A DNA stretch of 55,739 nucleotides from Collinsella aerofaciens. Its GTDB lineage: Bacteria; Actinomycetota; Coriobacteriia; Coriobacteriales; Coriobacteriaceae. Every line of letters begins with the position of its first letter. Positions within the stretch are counted from its first letter, which is position 1. The stretch lies in contig NZ_SPFO01000015.1 in the NCBI RefSeq assembly GCF_005845035.1, positions 1 through 55,739 of the forward strand, in the 5' to 3' direction. This document shows, one piece after another, positions 46,541 to 55,629 of this stretch. The notes below the pieces were generated by a model that ran no database searches, was not told the origin of the DNA, and saw nothing but the letters and a program-made list of their open reading frames with translations. The position numbers were made by a program, and so were the translations under genes.

Positions 46541-47887
46541 ATGATCGATCGCTATACCCGCCCGGAGATGGGACACATTTTCTCCCTCGAGAACAAGTAC
46601 GCCATTTGGCAGGAAATCGAGGTTCTGGCCTGCGAGGCCCAGGCGGAGCTCGGCAAGATCGGTATTTCCAAAGACGAGGCCCAGTGGATCCGCGACCATG
46701 CCAACTTTGAGAAGGCGAAGGTCGATGAGATCGAGGAAGTCACGCGCCACGACGTCATTGCCTTCCTGACCAACATGAAGGAATACATCGATGCCGATGT
46801 TCCCGAGGGCGACCCCAAGCCCAGCCGCTGGGTTCACTATGGCATGACCAGCTCCGATCTGGGCGACACGGCCCTGTGCTACCAGCTCACCCAGGCCTGC
46901 GACCTGATCATCGAGGACGTCAAGAAACTCGGCGAGATCTGCAAGCGTCGTGCCTTCGAGGAGCGCAACACGCTCTGCGCCGGCCGTACTCATGGCATCC
47001 ATGCCGAGCCGATGACCTTTGGCATGAAGTTTGGCTCTTGGGCCTGGGAGCTCAAGCGCGATCTGGACCGTCTTGAGGACGCCCGCAAGAATGTTGCCTT
47101 CGGTGCTATCTCGGGCGCTGTCGGCACGTACAGCTCCATCGAGCCGTTTGTCGAGGAATATGTCTGCGAGCACCTGGGCCTGGTTCACGACCCGCTGTCC
47201 ACGCAGGTTATTAGCCGCGATCATCACGCCTACCTCGCCGGCGTTCTCGCCACCACCGCGGCCACCTGTGAGCGCATCGCTACCGAGGTTCGCAATCTGC
47301 AGAAGACCGATACACTCGAGGCCGAGGAACCGTTCCGTAAGGGTCAAAAGGGCAGCTCCGCCATGCCGCACAAGCGCAACCCCATCACCATGGAGAAGGT
47401 CTGCGGCCTGTCGCGCGTCGTGAAGGCCAACGCGCAGGTTGCCTTCGACAACGTCGCCCTGTGGCACGAGCGTGACATTTCGCACTCCTCTGCCGAGCGC
47501 GTCGCCCAGGCCGACAGCTTCATCGCCCTCGACCACATGTTCCAGTGCCTCATTCGCGTTATCGACGGCCTGCAGCTGTACCCTGCCCGCATGATGGCCA
47601 ACCTCAATAAGACCCGCGGCCTCATCTTCTCCTCCAAGGTGCTGCTCGCCCTCGTCGATACGGGCATCACCCGCGAGGACGCGTACGCCATTGTGCAGGA
47701 GAACGCCATGGCAACCTGGCACGAGGTACAGGATTGTGTCTCCGGCCCCACCTTTAAGGAGCGTCTCGAGGCCGACCCGCGCTGCACCGTCAGCCAGGAG
47801 AAGCTCGACGAGATCTTTGATCCATGGGACTTCCTCACCCGTATCGACACGGTCTTTGATCGTCTGGAGCAGCTGAGCTTCGAGTAG
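46541..47887 (+). CDS. purB: Adenylosuccinate lyase
   Basis: PurB removes fumarate at two steps of purine synthesis. 448 aa. The fumarase/aspartase superfamily signature is SSAMPHKRNP (about residues 270-279), with the GRTHGIHAEPMTFGMK helix and HYGMTSSDLGDTA nearby. The ATG at 46541 follows AAGGAG; a longer frame from 46475 has no such site. purC lies 4 kb downstream. Confidence 0.97.
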   Translation: MIDRYTRPEMGHIFSLENKYAIWQEIEVLACEAQAELGKIGISKDEAQWIRDHANFEKAKVDEIEEVTRHDVIAFLTNMKEYIDADVPEGDPKPSRWVHYGMTSSDLGDTALCYQLTQACDLIIEDVKKLGEICKRRAFEERNTLCAGRTHGIHAEPMTFGMKFGSWAWELKRDLDRLEDARKNVAFGAISGAVGTYSSIEPFVEEYVCEHLGLVHDPLSTQVISRDHHAYLAGVLATTAATCERIATEVRNLQKTDTLEAEEPFRKGQKGSSAMPHKRNPITMEKVCGLSRVVKANAQVAFDNVALWHERDISHSSAERVAQADSFIALDHMFQCLIRVIDGLQLYPARMMANLNKTRGLIFSSKVLLALVDTGITREDAYAIVQENAMATWHEVQDCVSGPTFKERLEADPRCTVSQEKLDEIFDPWDFLTRIDTVFDRLEQLSFE

Positions 47888-48015
47888 GTTCGGGCATAAC
47901 GTTAGCTTTTTAGGGCGCTTTGCTGGTAATGTGTGTTGCCGGCAAAGCGCCTCGTTGCATTTAGGGAAAGACGGGGATAATAGTCGTCTCGAATAACATT
48001 CTGAGAGGGGATCGC

Positions 48016-48279
48016 ATGATTTCGTTTGATTACAAGCCTCAGGGCGTGTGTGCTCGCAATATTCACCTTGACCTTTCCGATGACGGCAACAAGGTGATAG
48101 GCGTTGAGTTTACCGGTGGCTGCGACGGCAATCTCAAGGCAATCTCCAAGCTGGTCGAGGGCGCTCCTGCCGATCGCGTAATCGAGGTTCTCGCCGGTAA
48201 TACCTGCGGTATGAAAAAGACCTCCTGCGCCGACCAGCTTACGCGCGCCATCGAGGCCGCTCGCGCCGAGATCGCCTAA
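48016..48279 (+). CDS. TSCPD-domain protein (TIGR03905-like)
   Basis: 87 aa, with CARNIHLDLSDDG, the VEFTGGCDGNLKAISKLVEG core and the cysteine pattern GNTCGMKKTSCADQL. TSCPD domains occur at the C-terminus of some ribonucleotide reductases and as small stand-alone proteins of unknown function. The ATG at 48016 follows AGAGGGG. Its stop codon shares one base with the next start, so the two genes are coupled. Confidence 0.88.
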   Translation: MISFDYKPQGVCARNIHLDLSDDGNKVIGVEFTGGCDGNLKAISKLVEGAPADRVIEVLAGNTCGMKKTSCADQLTRAIEAARAEIA

Positions 48280-49490
48280 TGGGTATCGCCGATCACATCA
48301 AGAACGGAATATCGCGTCGCGGCTTTGTACTCGGTGGGGCTGCCGCGGGCGCTGCCACGGTGCTTGCCGGATGCTCGAAAAAAACGGGCACCAGCGATGA
48401 TGCCGCCGGCGAGCCGCAGGTTATCAAGGATGATTCCAAAATCATCTCGATTACGGATGAGTACGAGGCAGTCGACATCGATCTTGAGCCGGCGGCGTCA
48501 TGGACGCTGCCTCTGGGTACGCTGCTGTACTACTGCGACGGCGATTACGCCGCGGCGATGATGGCGCCCGCATCGGCACTGCACGCCAACACACTCGGTG
48601 TGCTCAACCTGGGCGATGGCTCGCTAACCACATTAATCGAGGATCCTATCGAGGGCACGGGATACGCATTCTACGATGTCCGTGCCGGCGACGGCGTATT
48701 CGCGTGGGTTGAGATGAACTTTGCCAATTCATCGTGGAAGCTCTACGCTCAAAATCTGTCGGGCGCTTCGCTCTCTGGCGATGTGGTTGAGCTCGATCGA
48801 GGTGGCAAGGACTATGATCCGCCCCTGTTTACGGCGTTCGGGTCATCGGTTATCTGGTATAAAATGCCTTCGGCAGGCGGCAATAAAACGAGTAGTGATT
48901 CGTTTTGCTATCGTCGCTCGCTTGATGAATCCAAGGCCGAGATAATTTGGAAATCGACGGGTCGCTTTGCATCGGCCCCGCGCGCGAGCGACGGCATTTT
49001 GACCATCTCGCCGCGTGTCCGCAACGACGAGGGCGTCTACTACGGCATAACGGCAATCGATCTGACCGACGGCAACAACACCAAACGTGCCCAGCTAGTT
49101 CTTCCCTCGTCAGTCTCGCCTTTCGAGGCCGTATATATGGGCGATACCTTCGTGTTTTCTATCGAGGCGGCCTATAGTGGCGTGGGCAGCCTGGGCAACA
49201 TGGGCACGTATATCGGTAATGAGGGAGGGCCGTATCTCTTCCTGTCCCGCGAGCCGCTTGCATGTGCGGCTGGCAAGAAGAATAAATACCTTGTTAAGGT
49301 ACAGGCGTCGCATTTCCTGATCGACACCTCTGCCAAGACCTATGGCTCGCTGCTGTCGCCCGACCGCGCTTTGGAGTATGGCGATTATCCAGCTACGGCG
49401 GGAAAGTCGGACTCATTCCTTACGTACGCCACGGTGCGCAACAGCCAGGGTATACCAGAGACAGTCACTGCACGCCTATTCTCTCTTTAA
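48279..49490 (+). CDS. Tat-exported lipoprotein, probable beta-propeller
   Basis: 403 aa. A twin-arginine motif (SRRGFVLGG, Arg13-Arg14) and a lipobox ending LAGC (Cys32) indicate folded export and lipid anchoring. The rest has repeating beta-strand segments with Asp/Gly turns, compatible with a propeller. I see no catalytic motif and no ligand assignment. It is coupled to the TSCPD gene by a 1-bp overlap. Confidence 0.75.
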   Translation: MGIADHIKNGISRRGFVLGGAAAGAATVLAGCSKKTGTSDDAAGEPQVIKDDSKIISITDEYEAVDIDLEPAASWTLPLGTLLYYCDGDYAAAMMAPASALHANTLGVLNLGDGSLTTLIEDPIEGTGYAFYDVRAGDGVFAWVEMNFANSSWKLYAQNLSGASLSGDVVELDRGGKDYDPPLFTAFGSSVIWYKMPSAGGNKTSSDSFCYRRSLDESKAEIIWKSTGRFASAPRASDGILTISPRVRNDEGVYYGITAIDLTDGNNTKRAQLVLPSSVSPFEAVYMGDTFVFSIEAAYSGVGSLGNMGTYIGNEGGPYLFLSREPLACAAGKKNKYLVKVQASHFLIDTSAKTYGSLLSPDRALEYGDYPATAGKSDSFLTYATVRNSQGIPETVTARLFSL

Positions 49491-49550
49491 GCTTAGAGGG
49501 GTTAAAAAGGCGCCAACAGGGGAATAAACGCGTTGTAATTGTGAGTACCG

Positions 49551-49589
49551 CCCGCCGAGCTGCCGCGTCATAGCGGCATCTGGCGGGCT
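49551..49589. other. GC-rich hairpin upstream of the two-component genes
   Basis: GCCCGCC and TGCCGC pair with GCGGCA and GGCGGGC, an interrupted 13-bp stem. There is no T-run after it on either strand, so it is not a clear intrinsic terminator. Confidence 0.5.
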
Positions 49590-49643
49590 CAGGTGCGTTA
49601 AAATGGGCTTGTTCTTAGCTAATTGAGACAGGGGGGCCGTGTT

Positions 49644-50366
49644 ATGGCTTCAGATGCAAAAAAGATTCTGCTGGTCGAGGATGAGAAGGCAATCCGTGAC
49701 GCCGTCGCTGCCTATCTCGAGCGCGAAGGCTACTGGGTTGTGGGCGTCGGCGACGGCCAGTCCGCGATCGAGGAGTTCGAGAAGCATCAGTTCGACCTGG
49801 TCGTGCTCGACCTTATGCTCCCCAAGATCCCCGGCGAGCGCGTTTGCCGCACCATTCGCGATACCTCGGATGTCCCCATCATCATGCTGACGGCTAAGGG
49901 CGAGATCGAGGACCGTATTATCGGTCTTGAGCTCGGCGCCGACGACTATCTGATTAAGCCGTTCTCGCCGCGCGAGCTCGTCGCCCGCGTTCGCGCTCTG
50001 TTCCGCCGTGCCCATCAGGCCGACGAGCCCGCCGTCGAGGTACTCGACTTCGGCGATCTGGTCATCGATATCTCGGGCCACAAGATCTTGGTCGAGGGCA
50101 AGGAAGTCGATCTGACGGCTTCCGAGTTCAAGCTGCTCACCACGCTTGCCCGCCATCCCGGCCGTGTGTATAACCGCATGGAGCTGGTCGAGAAAGTGCT
50201 CGGGTATGACTTTGAGGGCTATGAGCGCACCATCGATAGCCACGTGAAGAATCTTCGCGCCAAGCTGGGCGATGATCCCAAGAAGCCCAAGTGGCTCTAC
50301 ACCGTCCATGGTGTCGGCTATCGCTTCGAGGCTCCGGCCAAGACCGATAAGTCGGACGAGAAATAG
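49644..50366 (+). CDS. OmpR/PhoB-family response regulator
   Basis: 240 aa. Receiver domain with the phospho-acceptor Asp at about residue 56 (DLVVLDLMLPKIPGERV), LTAKGE and IKPFSPRELVARV. An OmpR-type winged helix follows (VDLTASEFKLLTTLARHPGRVYNR, YERTIDSHVKNLRAKLGDD). ATG 49644 follows AGGGGGG. The cognate kinase begins 11 bp later. The signal is not visible. Confidence 0.95.
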   Translation: MASDAKKILLVEDEKAIRDAVAAYLEREGYWVVGVGDGQSAIEEFEKHQFDLVVLDLMLPKIPGERVCRTIRDTSDVPIIMLTAKGEIEDRIIGLELGADDYLIKPFSPRELVARVRALFRRAHQADEPAVEVLDFGDLVIDISGHKILVEGKEVDLTASEFKLLTTLARHPGRVYNRMELVEKVLGYDFEGYERTIDSHVKNLRAKLGDDPKKPKWLYTVHGVGYRFEAPAKTDKSDEK

Positions 50367-50377
50367 GGAAATCACAT

Positions 50378-51943
50378 ATGACACCTGCGCGCTTTGAAAT
50401 CGGACAAAAGCACAAGCAGGAGAGCGAGGCGGGTTCCAAGGCTAGTTGGAACACGCCTCGTTCCGATTCACGGCCAACGATGAGCTATCCCTCGCGCATG
50501 GCACTTGCTTTTGCTCTGACATCGCTCATGACAGTATTGGTGCTGGTGGGCGTTGTCTCTGTTGTGTGGGGCACAGTCTTTTCGGATTACACACGCTCCA
50601 ATATCGTCGAAATCGCAAATTCCGCTGCCGAGAAGTTGGCGACCTCATATGAGGAAAACGGCTCTTGGACCGCGGGAGAACTGCGCACGGTCGCAACGTC
50701 GAGTTTGGTTTCCGACGATCTGGGCATGCAGGTCGTCAATAAAAAGGGCGTGATCGTTTATGACGATTCCTGGCCCTCGGCAAGCGCCACCGCCGATGTA
50801 CGCGAAAACCAGGCTACGACCGACGACACGAGCGGCAAGAGGGCATCGCATAGCCCGGTCTCGTCTGCTCCAACCGACTCCGATAGCGTTGCTAACGTCG
50901 AGATTGTAACGTCTTCCGGCGAGCATGTCGGACAGGTAAAGCTGTGGGCCATCGGCTCCGACGCTCTGCTCACCAAGGCGGACTCTGCGTTTAGGGAGAA
51001 GACCTTTAACGCCATGGCCCTCGCCGCGGTTGTTGCAATCTGCATTTCGGTCGTTATCGGATCGCTCGTGTCGCGCATGCTCACCAAGCCGATTCATCGC
51101 ATCACCAGTACCGCAAAGCAAATCCGTGACGGCGACCTGTCGGCTCGCACGGGACTGCGCGGTGATGACGAGATCGATCAGCTGGGTGAGACCTTCGATG
51201 AGATGGCCACTTCGCTCGAGAAGGATATGAAACACGAGAAGCGCCTGACCTCAGACGTTGCACATGAGCTTCGCACGCCGCTTATGGCCATGCTCGCAAC
51301 GGTCGAGGCCATGCAGGATGGCGTGTATCCCACCGACGATGAGCATTTGGAGACCGTTGCTTCCGAGACGCGCCGCCTGGCTCGTCTGGTGCAGCAGATG
51401 CTCGACCTGTCGCGCATGGAAAACAGCACGGCTCCGCTCAACCTTGAGCCGGTGGACATGGTTCCTTTCGTGCGTTCCATCGTCAATGCCCAGGAGCGCC
51501 TGTTTGTCGACCGCGATCTGCGCCTGCGTTTTGCGGACGAGACCCAGGGTCACGACGATGTCGTCGAGGCCGATCCCGACATGATCACGCAATGTGTTAT
51601 CAACCTCATGAGCAACGCCATGCGCTACACCCCCGAGGGCGGTTGGGTCGTGGTGTCGGTGCTCAGTGACCGCAAGCACGTCAGCATTGCCGTTTCTGAT
51701 ACCGGCATCGGTATTGCCAAGGACGATTTGTCGCGCATCTTCGGGCGGTTTTGGCGCGCCGATGCCAGCCGCGCCCGCGAAGCTGGCGGCCTGGGCGTTG
51801 GCCTCGCCGTGACCAAGCAGATCGTCGAGCGTCACCATGGCTACATATCCGTGGAGTCGGAGCTTGGAAAGGGTACGACTTTTACAATTCATCTGCCCCG
51901 CGAGCACACGGCAGACGCGGCATCTACTACAATGGAGCACTAG
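50378..51943 (+). CDS. Sensor histidine kinase
   Basis: 521 aa. Membrane segments at about 42-67 and 210-228 flank an extracytoplasmic sensor of about 140 residues. A HAMP linker (SRMLTKPIHRITSTAKQIRDGDLSARTG), HisKA (SDVAHELRTPLMAML, His near 294) and HATPase_c (NLMSNAMRYTPEGG, VSDTGIGIAKDDL, GGLGVGLAVTKQIVERH) follow. It pairs with the upstream response regulator, giving a complete two-component system. The short cytoplasmic N-terminus (about 40 residues) is basic and polar. ATG 50378 is plausible; ATG 50480 is an alternative. Confidence 0.95.
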   Translation: MTPARFEIGQKHKQESEAGSKASWNTPRSDSRPTMSYPSRMALAFALTSLMTVLVLVGVVSVVWGTVFSDYTRSNIVEIANSAAEKLATSYEENGSWTAGELRTVATSSLVSDDLGMQVVNKKGVIVYDDSWPSASATADVRENQATTDDTSGKRASHSPVSSAPTDSDSVANVEIVTSSGEHVGQVKLWAIGSDALLTKADSAFREKTFNAMALAAVVAICISVVIGSLVSRMLTKPIHRITSTAKQIRDGDLSARTGLRGDDEIDQLGETFDEMATSLEKDMKHEKRLTSDVAHELRTPLMAMLATVEAMQDGVYPTDDEHLETVASETRRLARLVQQMLDLSRMENSTAPLNLEPVDMVPFVRSIVNAQERLFVDRDLRLRFADETQGHDDVVEADPDMITQCVINLMSNAMRYTPEGGWVVVSVLSDRKHVSIAVSDTGIGIAKDDLSRIFGRFWRADASRAREAGGLGVGLAVTKQIVERHHGYISVESELGKGTTFTIHLPREHTADAASTTMEH

Positions 51944-52052
51944 CTTTTCGCTATTCGGTGAAGGAGGGGCCGCGTCCCTGCCGCTCCGAGTTTGCGAAAA
52001 CATGCGGGAAAGAACCCGCATTTCTGTCGTATTTAGGTAAGGAGTGACTCAC

Positions 52053-52940
52053 GTGACAACGATGGAGCGTCGTCCGGATTCCCGTGGCAAGGTTCGTGAT
52101 ATTTACGATGCCGGTGACAACCTGCTGATGGTCGCCACCGACCGCATTTCTGCGTTCGACTTCATTCTTCCCGACGAGATTCCGTTTAAGGGAGAGGTAC
52201 TCAATCGCATCTCGGCATTCTGGTTCGATAAGTTTGCCGACATCGTCCCCAACCATCTCGTTTCCATCGACCCGGCGGAGTTCCCCGAGGAGTTTGCTGA
52301 GTATCGTGACTACCTCGCTGGCCGCGCCATGCTGGTTAAGAAGGCCCAGACGATTCCTATCGAGTGCATCGTCCGCGGCTATCTGACCGGTTCGGGCAAG
52401 AAGACCTACGACGAGAACGGCACCGTCTGCGGCATCCAGCTGCCTGAGGGCCTGACCGAGGCTTCCAAGCTTCCTGAGCCGCTGTTCACGCCGTCCACGA
52501 AGGCCGAGATCGGTGACCACGACGAGAACATCTCGTTCGAGCGTTGCTGCGAGATCGTGGGCGAGGACATCGCCACGCAGATTCGTGACCTTTCCCTCAA
52601 GATCTACAAGGCTGCCGCCGAGTACGCCGCGACCCGTGGCATCATCATTGCCGACACCAAGTTCGAGTTTGGTGTTATTGATGGCAAGGTCACGCTGATC
52701 GACGAGTGTCTCACGCCCGACTCCAGCCGTTTCTGGCCTGCTGCCAGCTACGAGGAGGGCAAGATCCAGCCTAGCTACGACAAGCAATTCGTCCGCAATT
52801 GGCTCAAGGCCAACTGGGATATGACGGGGGAGACCCCGCACCTGCCCGCCGAGGTCATCGATGGCACGTCCGAGCGCTATCGCGAGGCCTTCCAGATCAT
52901 CACGGGCTCCCAGTTCACAAGCATGAAGGAGAACGCATAA
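52053..52940 (+). CDS. purC: Phosphoribosylaminoimidazole-succinocarboxamide synthase
   Basis: SAICAR synthase in purine synthesis. 295 aa with RRPDSRGKVRDIYDAGDNLLM, ATDRISAFD, IPIECIVRGYLTGSGKKTY and LIDECLTPDSSRFW motifs. The GTG at 52053 follows AAGGAG by 8 bp; a GTG at 52044 overlaps that site and is unlikely. The next gene begins right after its stop. Confidence 0.96.
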   Translation: MTTMERRPDSRGKVRDIYDAGDNLLMVATDRISAFDFILPDEIPFKGEVLNRISAFWFDKFADIVPNHLVSIDPAEFPEEFAEYRDYLAGRAMLVKKAQTIPIECIVRGYLTGSGKKTYDENGTVCGIQLPEGLTEASKLPEPLFTPSTKAEIGDHDENISFERCCEIVGEDIATQIRDLSLKIYKAAAEYAATRGIIIADTKFEFGVIDGKVTLIDECLTPDSSRFWPAASYEEGKIQPSYDKQFVRNWLKANWDMTGETPHLPAEVIDGTSERYREAFQIITGSQFTSMKENA

Positions 52941-53516
52941 GTGAGTACCCGTAGCGCCACGAACAAGCGCACGCAATCCCACGAAGTTACCGGGGTTGCG
53001 CGCAAGTCTGCCGCATCTGCTAAGCCCGCCCGCCAAGCAGCGAGCTCCGTTCGCGTCGTGCCGGCTTCGTCTAAGGCACGCCGCAAAGAGCTCGAGAAGG
53101 GCGAGAACCTCGAGGGCCTCTCTAAAGAGGAGAAGCGCGCCCGCAAGGCTAAGCAGCGCGCCAAGGAGGACCGCATCTATACGGTGTCGAATATCCTCCT
53201 CAAGCAGGACGAGGACTACACCAAGCGCCGTCGCATCTGGTGGATTGTGCTCGCCATTGGCATGGTGCTCGTCGTGGCAATTTGGGCCTCGCTGTACTTC
53301 GCTCCCGCTGGCATGGTGTCCAGCCCTGTCCAGATGGTCGGCATTGTTTTGTCCTACGTCATCATTTTGGGCGACTTTATCTATGACTTCGCTCGTATTC
53401 GTCCCTTGCGCAACATGTACCGCGCGCAGGCCGAGGGCATGTCCGAGAACAAGCTCAACGCTCTTATTGAGCGCGCGGCTGCCGAGGAGGACAAGAAGGA
53501 CTCCAAGAAGAAGTAG
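52941..53516 (+). CDS. Membrane protein with basic N-terminal tail
   Basis: 191 aa. A strongly basic, Lys/Ala-rich first 95 residues (KEEKRARKAKQRAKED) precede two hydrophobic helices (about 98-117 and 128-148) and a charged C-terminus ending KKDSKKK. No family recognised. GTG start directly after the purC stop with GAAGGAGAA inside the purC end, so it is translationally coupled to purC. Confidence 0.75.
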   Translation: MSTRSATNKRTQSHEVTGVARKSAASAKPARQAASSVRVVPASSKARRKELEKGENLEGLSKEEKRARKAKQRAKEDRIYTVSNILLKQDEDYTKRRRIWWIVLAIGMVLVVAIWASLYFAPAGMVSSPVQMVGIVLSYVIILGDFIYDFARIRPLRNMYRAQAEGMSENKLNALIERAAAEEDKKDSKKK

Positions 53517-53546
53517 CGTTTGCATACATACTTATCGCTAAGATAT

Positions 53547-53578
53547 AAGGCGCGTCGTTTTTGCGGCGCGCCTTTTTA
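53547..53578 (+). terminator. Terminator after purC operon
   Basis: AAGGCGCG and CGCGCCTT form a stem, then TTTTT. Confidence 0.85.
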
Positions 53579-53605
53579 CTGTTCTATAGATAGATGGAGT
53601 GGCAC

Positions 53606-54886
53606 ATGATTCGAGCTGCCCTGACGGTCGAAGAGGCTCTGGAGGGCATGAAGGCCCTGGAGCCCAAGATTAAAAACTACGCGCGCCTGGTCGTCCGCAA
53701 GGGCGTAAACGTCAAGCCCGGCCAGGAGGTCGTCGTTCAGTCTCCGGTCGAGTGCGCGCCGTTTGCGCGCGTGGTGGTCGCGGAGGCCTATGCTGCCGGC
53801 GCCGGCCACGTGACGGTCATTTGGGCCGATGATGCCGTGACGAGGCTCACGTACGAGCATGTCGAGAAAAGCTATTTTGAGCAGACGCCCGAGTGGAAGC
53901 GCATGCAGCTGGATTCCTTGGCCCAGGATGGTGCCTGCTTTGTCTTTATCGAGGGTGCGGATCCTGCGGCCCTCAAGGGCATCGATCCAGCCAAGCCGGC
54001 CGCGGCATCAAAGGCGAGGAATACGCAGTGCAAAGTTTTCCGCCGTGGACTGGATTACAACATCAATCCGTGGTGCATCGCCGGCGCTCCGGTCGTGGCT
54101 TGGGCGCACGAGGTGTTCCCGGGAGACGCCGATGAGGTTGCAATCTATAAGCTGTGGAATGCGATTCTGCACACCGCGCGCGCCGATGGCCAGGACCCAG
54201 AGAGCGACTGGGAACTCCATGACGCCGCATTCGAAAAGAACCTGCGTTTCCTGAACGACAATCGTTTCGACTACCTGCATTACACCGCGGCAAATGGAAC
54301 CGATCTGACGATTGGCATGACGAAAGGTCACGAGTGGGCCGGCGGCAAGGGCAAGACGCCCGATGGGCACCCCTTCTTCCCCAACATTCCCACCGAGGAA
54401 GTCTTCACCTCGCCCGATCGCATGCGTGCCGACGGTATCGTGTACTCGGCCATGCCGCTCATCCATCACGGCAATAAGGTCGAAGATTTTTGGATTAAGT
54501 TCGAGGGCGGCCGCGTGGTGGACTACGACGCCCGCGTGGGCAAGGCAACGCTCGCAAGTATCATCGATACTGACGAGGGCGCTGCTCACCTGGGAGAGGT
54601 CGCGCTCATTTCCAAGAACACGCCGATCCGCGAAAGTGGTGTTCTGTTCTACGATACGCTCTATGACGAGAACGCTAGCTGCCATCTCGCGCTAGGTGTC
54701 GGTTTCCCCGAATGCATCGAGGGTGGGTATGACATGTCCAAGGAGGAGCTTCTGGAGCATGGCGTTAACGTCTCGAGCACGCACGTCGATTTTATGATCG
54801 GCACGGACGACATCGATATTGTGGGCATTACGCCTGATGGACGTGAAGTTGTGATTTTCCAGAACGGCCAATGGAGTTGGGAATAG
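53606..54886 (+). CDS. M29-family aminopeptidase
   Basis: 426 aa, usual length of AmpS/PepS enzymes, which are metal-dependent leucine or broad aminopeptidases. The family features are ARLVVRKGVNVKPGQEVVVQ near the start, and the metal-ligand segments IPTEEVFTSPD (Glu), GAAHLGEVALI (His-Glu), LFYDTLYDENASCHLALG (Asp, His) and STHVDFMIG (His-Asp). ATG 53606 follows GGAG; a frame from 53594 lacks one. Confidence 0.93.
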   Translation: MIRAALTVEEALEGMKALEPKIKNYARLVVRKGVNVKPGQEVVVQSPVECAPFARVVVAEAYAAGAGHVTVIWADDAVTRLTYEHVEKSYFEQTPEWKRMQLDSLAQDGACFVFIEGADPAALKGIDPAKPAAASKARNTQCKVFRRGLDYNINPWCIAGAPVVAWAHEVFPGDADEVAIYKLWNAILHTARADGQDPESDWELHDAAFEKNLRFLNDNRFDYLHYTAANGTDLTIGMTKGHEWAGGKGKTPDGHPFFPNIPTEEVFTSPDRMRADGIVYSAMPLIHHGNKVEDFWIKFEGGRVVDYDARVGKATLASIIDTDEGAAHLGEVALISKNTPIRESGVLFYDTLYDENASCHLALGVGFPECIEGGYDMSKEELLEHGVNVSSTHVDFMIGTDDIDIVGITPDGREVVIFQNGQWSWE

Positions 54887-54905
54887 TCCCAGACCGTGGT
54901 ACAAT
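54878..54905 (+). promoter_or_regulatory. Possible promoter of tRNA-Lys
   Basis: TTGGGA (54878-54883), 16-bp spacer, TACAAT (54900-54905), 9 bp before the tRNA. Confidence 0.45.
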
Positions 54906-54914
54906 GCCACCCGC

Positions 54915-54987
54915 GGGCCGTTAGCTCAGCTGGCAGAGCAGGGGACTTTTAATCCCAAGGTCCAGGGTTCGAACCCCTGACGGCCCA
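54915..54987 (+). tRNA. tRNA-Lys(TTT)
   Basis: Acceptor GGGCCGT pairs with ACGGCCC, anticodon loop CTTTTAA (TTT), T-arm CAGGGTTCGAACCCCTG. The bases after the discriminator A are CCC, so CCA is not encoded, unlike the other tRNAs in this window. Confidence 0.95.
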
Positions 54988-55398
54988 CCCAAAGATTGTT
55001 GAGACGGTCAACTTCGGTTGGCCGTCTTTTTTGTCGCCCTTTCATGGGTTCGAACCCGTCGGGGCGCGGAGCTGAGTAAACGCGTGAGCGTTTGCCAGCG
55101 CAGCGCGCAAGGCGCGAAAGCGCCGCAGCGGCCGCCTGCGAAGCAGGCTGAACCCCTGACGGCCCACCCAAAGATTGTTGAGACGGTCAACTTCGGTTGG
55201 CCGTCTTTTTTGTCGCCCTTTCATGGGTTCGAACCCGTCGGGGCGCGGAGCTGAGTAAACGCGTGAGCGTTTGCCAGCGCAGCGCGCAAGGCGCGAAAGC
55301 GCCGCAGCGGCCGCCTGCGAAGCAGGCTGAACCCCTGACGGCCCACCCAAAGATTGTTGAGACGGTCAACTCCGGTTGATCGCTTTTTTGTTGCCGGT
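54971..55398. repeat. 179-bp tandem repeat made of tRNA-Lys 3' end, terminator and hairpin core
   Basis: Unit 1 is 54971-55149 and unit 2 is 55150-55328, essentially identical. A third partial, diverged unit starts at 55329 and ends near 55398. Each holds the tRNA-Lys 3' end (GAACCCCTGACGGCCCACC), a terminator stem (GACGGTCAAC-TTCG-GTTGGCCGTC), a GGGTTCGAACCCG arm, then AAACGC-GTGA-GCGTTT, GGCGC-GAAA-GCGCC and GCCTGC-GAA-GCAGGC hairpins. The core matches those at tRNA-Ser and tRNA-Gly. Confidence 0.9.
55003..55032 (+). terminator. Terminator of tRNA-Lys
   Basis: GACGGTCAAC, TTCG loop and GTTGGCCGTC, then TTTTTT. Duplicated at +179 bp; the third copy has a changed stem that still pairs. Confidence 0.9.
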
Positions 55399-55525
55399 GC
55401 ATGGGTTCGAACCCGAACTTCTCTATATATAAGAACGCTTGGCGAACAAAACCAGCCTTTTACCGATGGGAAACAAATAGCTGATGCCTTTGGAGTAAAG
55501 TAGCGCTCCAGAGATGACCGATGTC

Positions 55526-55615
55526 TCAATACTCATAAAACAGCTGGTCATCGCCAATATCAGAAGCCAATGCTTCAGTTTTAACCCCAGTGATGCGACT
55601 GAGGGACCTATTCAT
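55526..55615 (-). pseudogene. Possible remnant of a C-terminal coding end
   Basis: A 29-codon minus-strand frame with ATG at 55615 ends SDIGDDQLFYEY. It is short and has no ribosome-binding site I trust; the composition differs from the GC-rich flanks. It could be the 3' remnant of a lost gene or chance. Confidence 0.2.
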
Positions 55616-55629
55616 TTGTGAACAAAATA

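Noticed and set aside
45977..47722. 581-codon minus-strand frame
   Set aside because: It is antisense to purB and runs through tRNA-Gly.
54971..55398. CRISPR array
   Set aside because: Repeat unit is 179 bp with no unique spacers and only about 2.4 copies, and it consists of a tRNA end plus hairpins.
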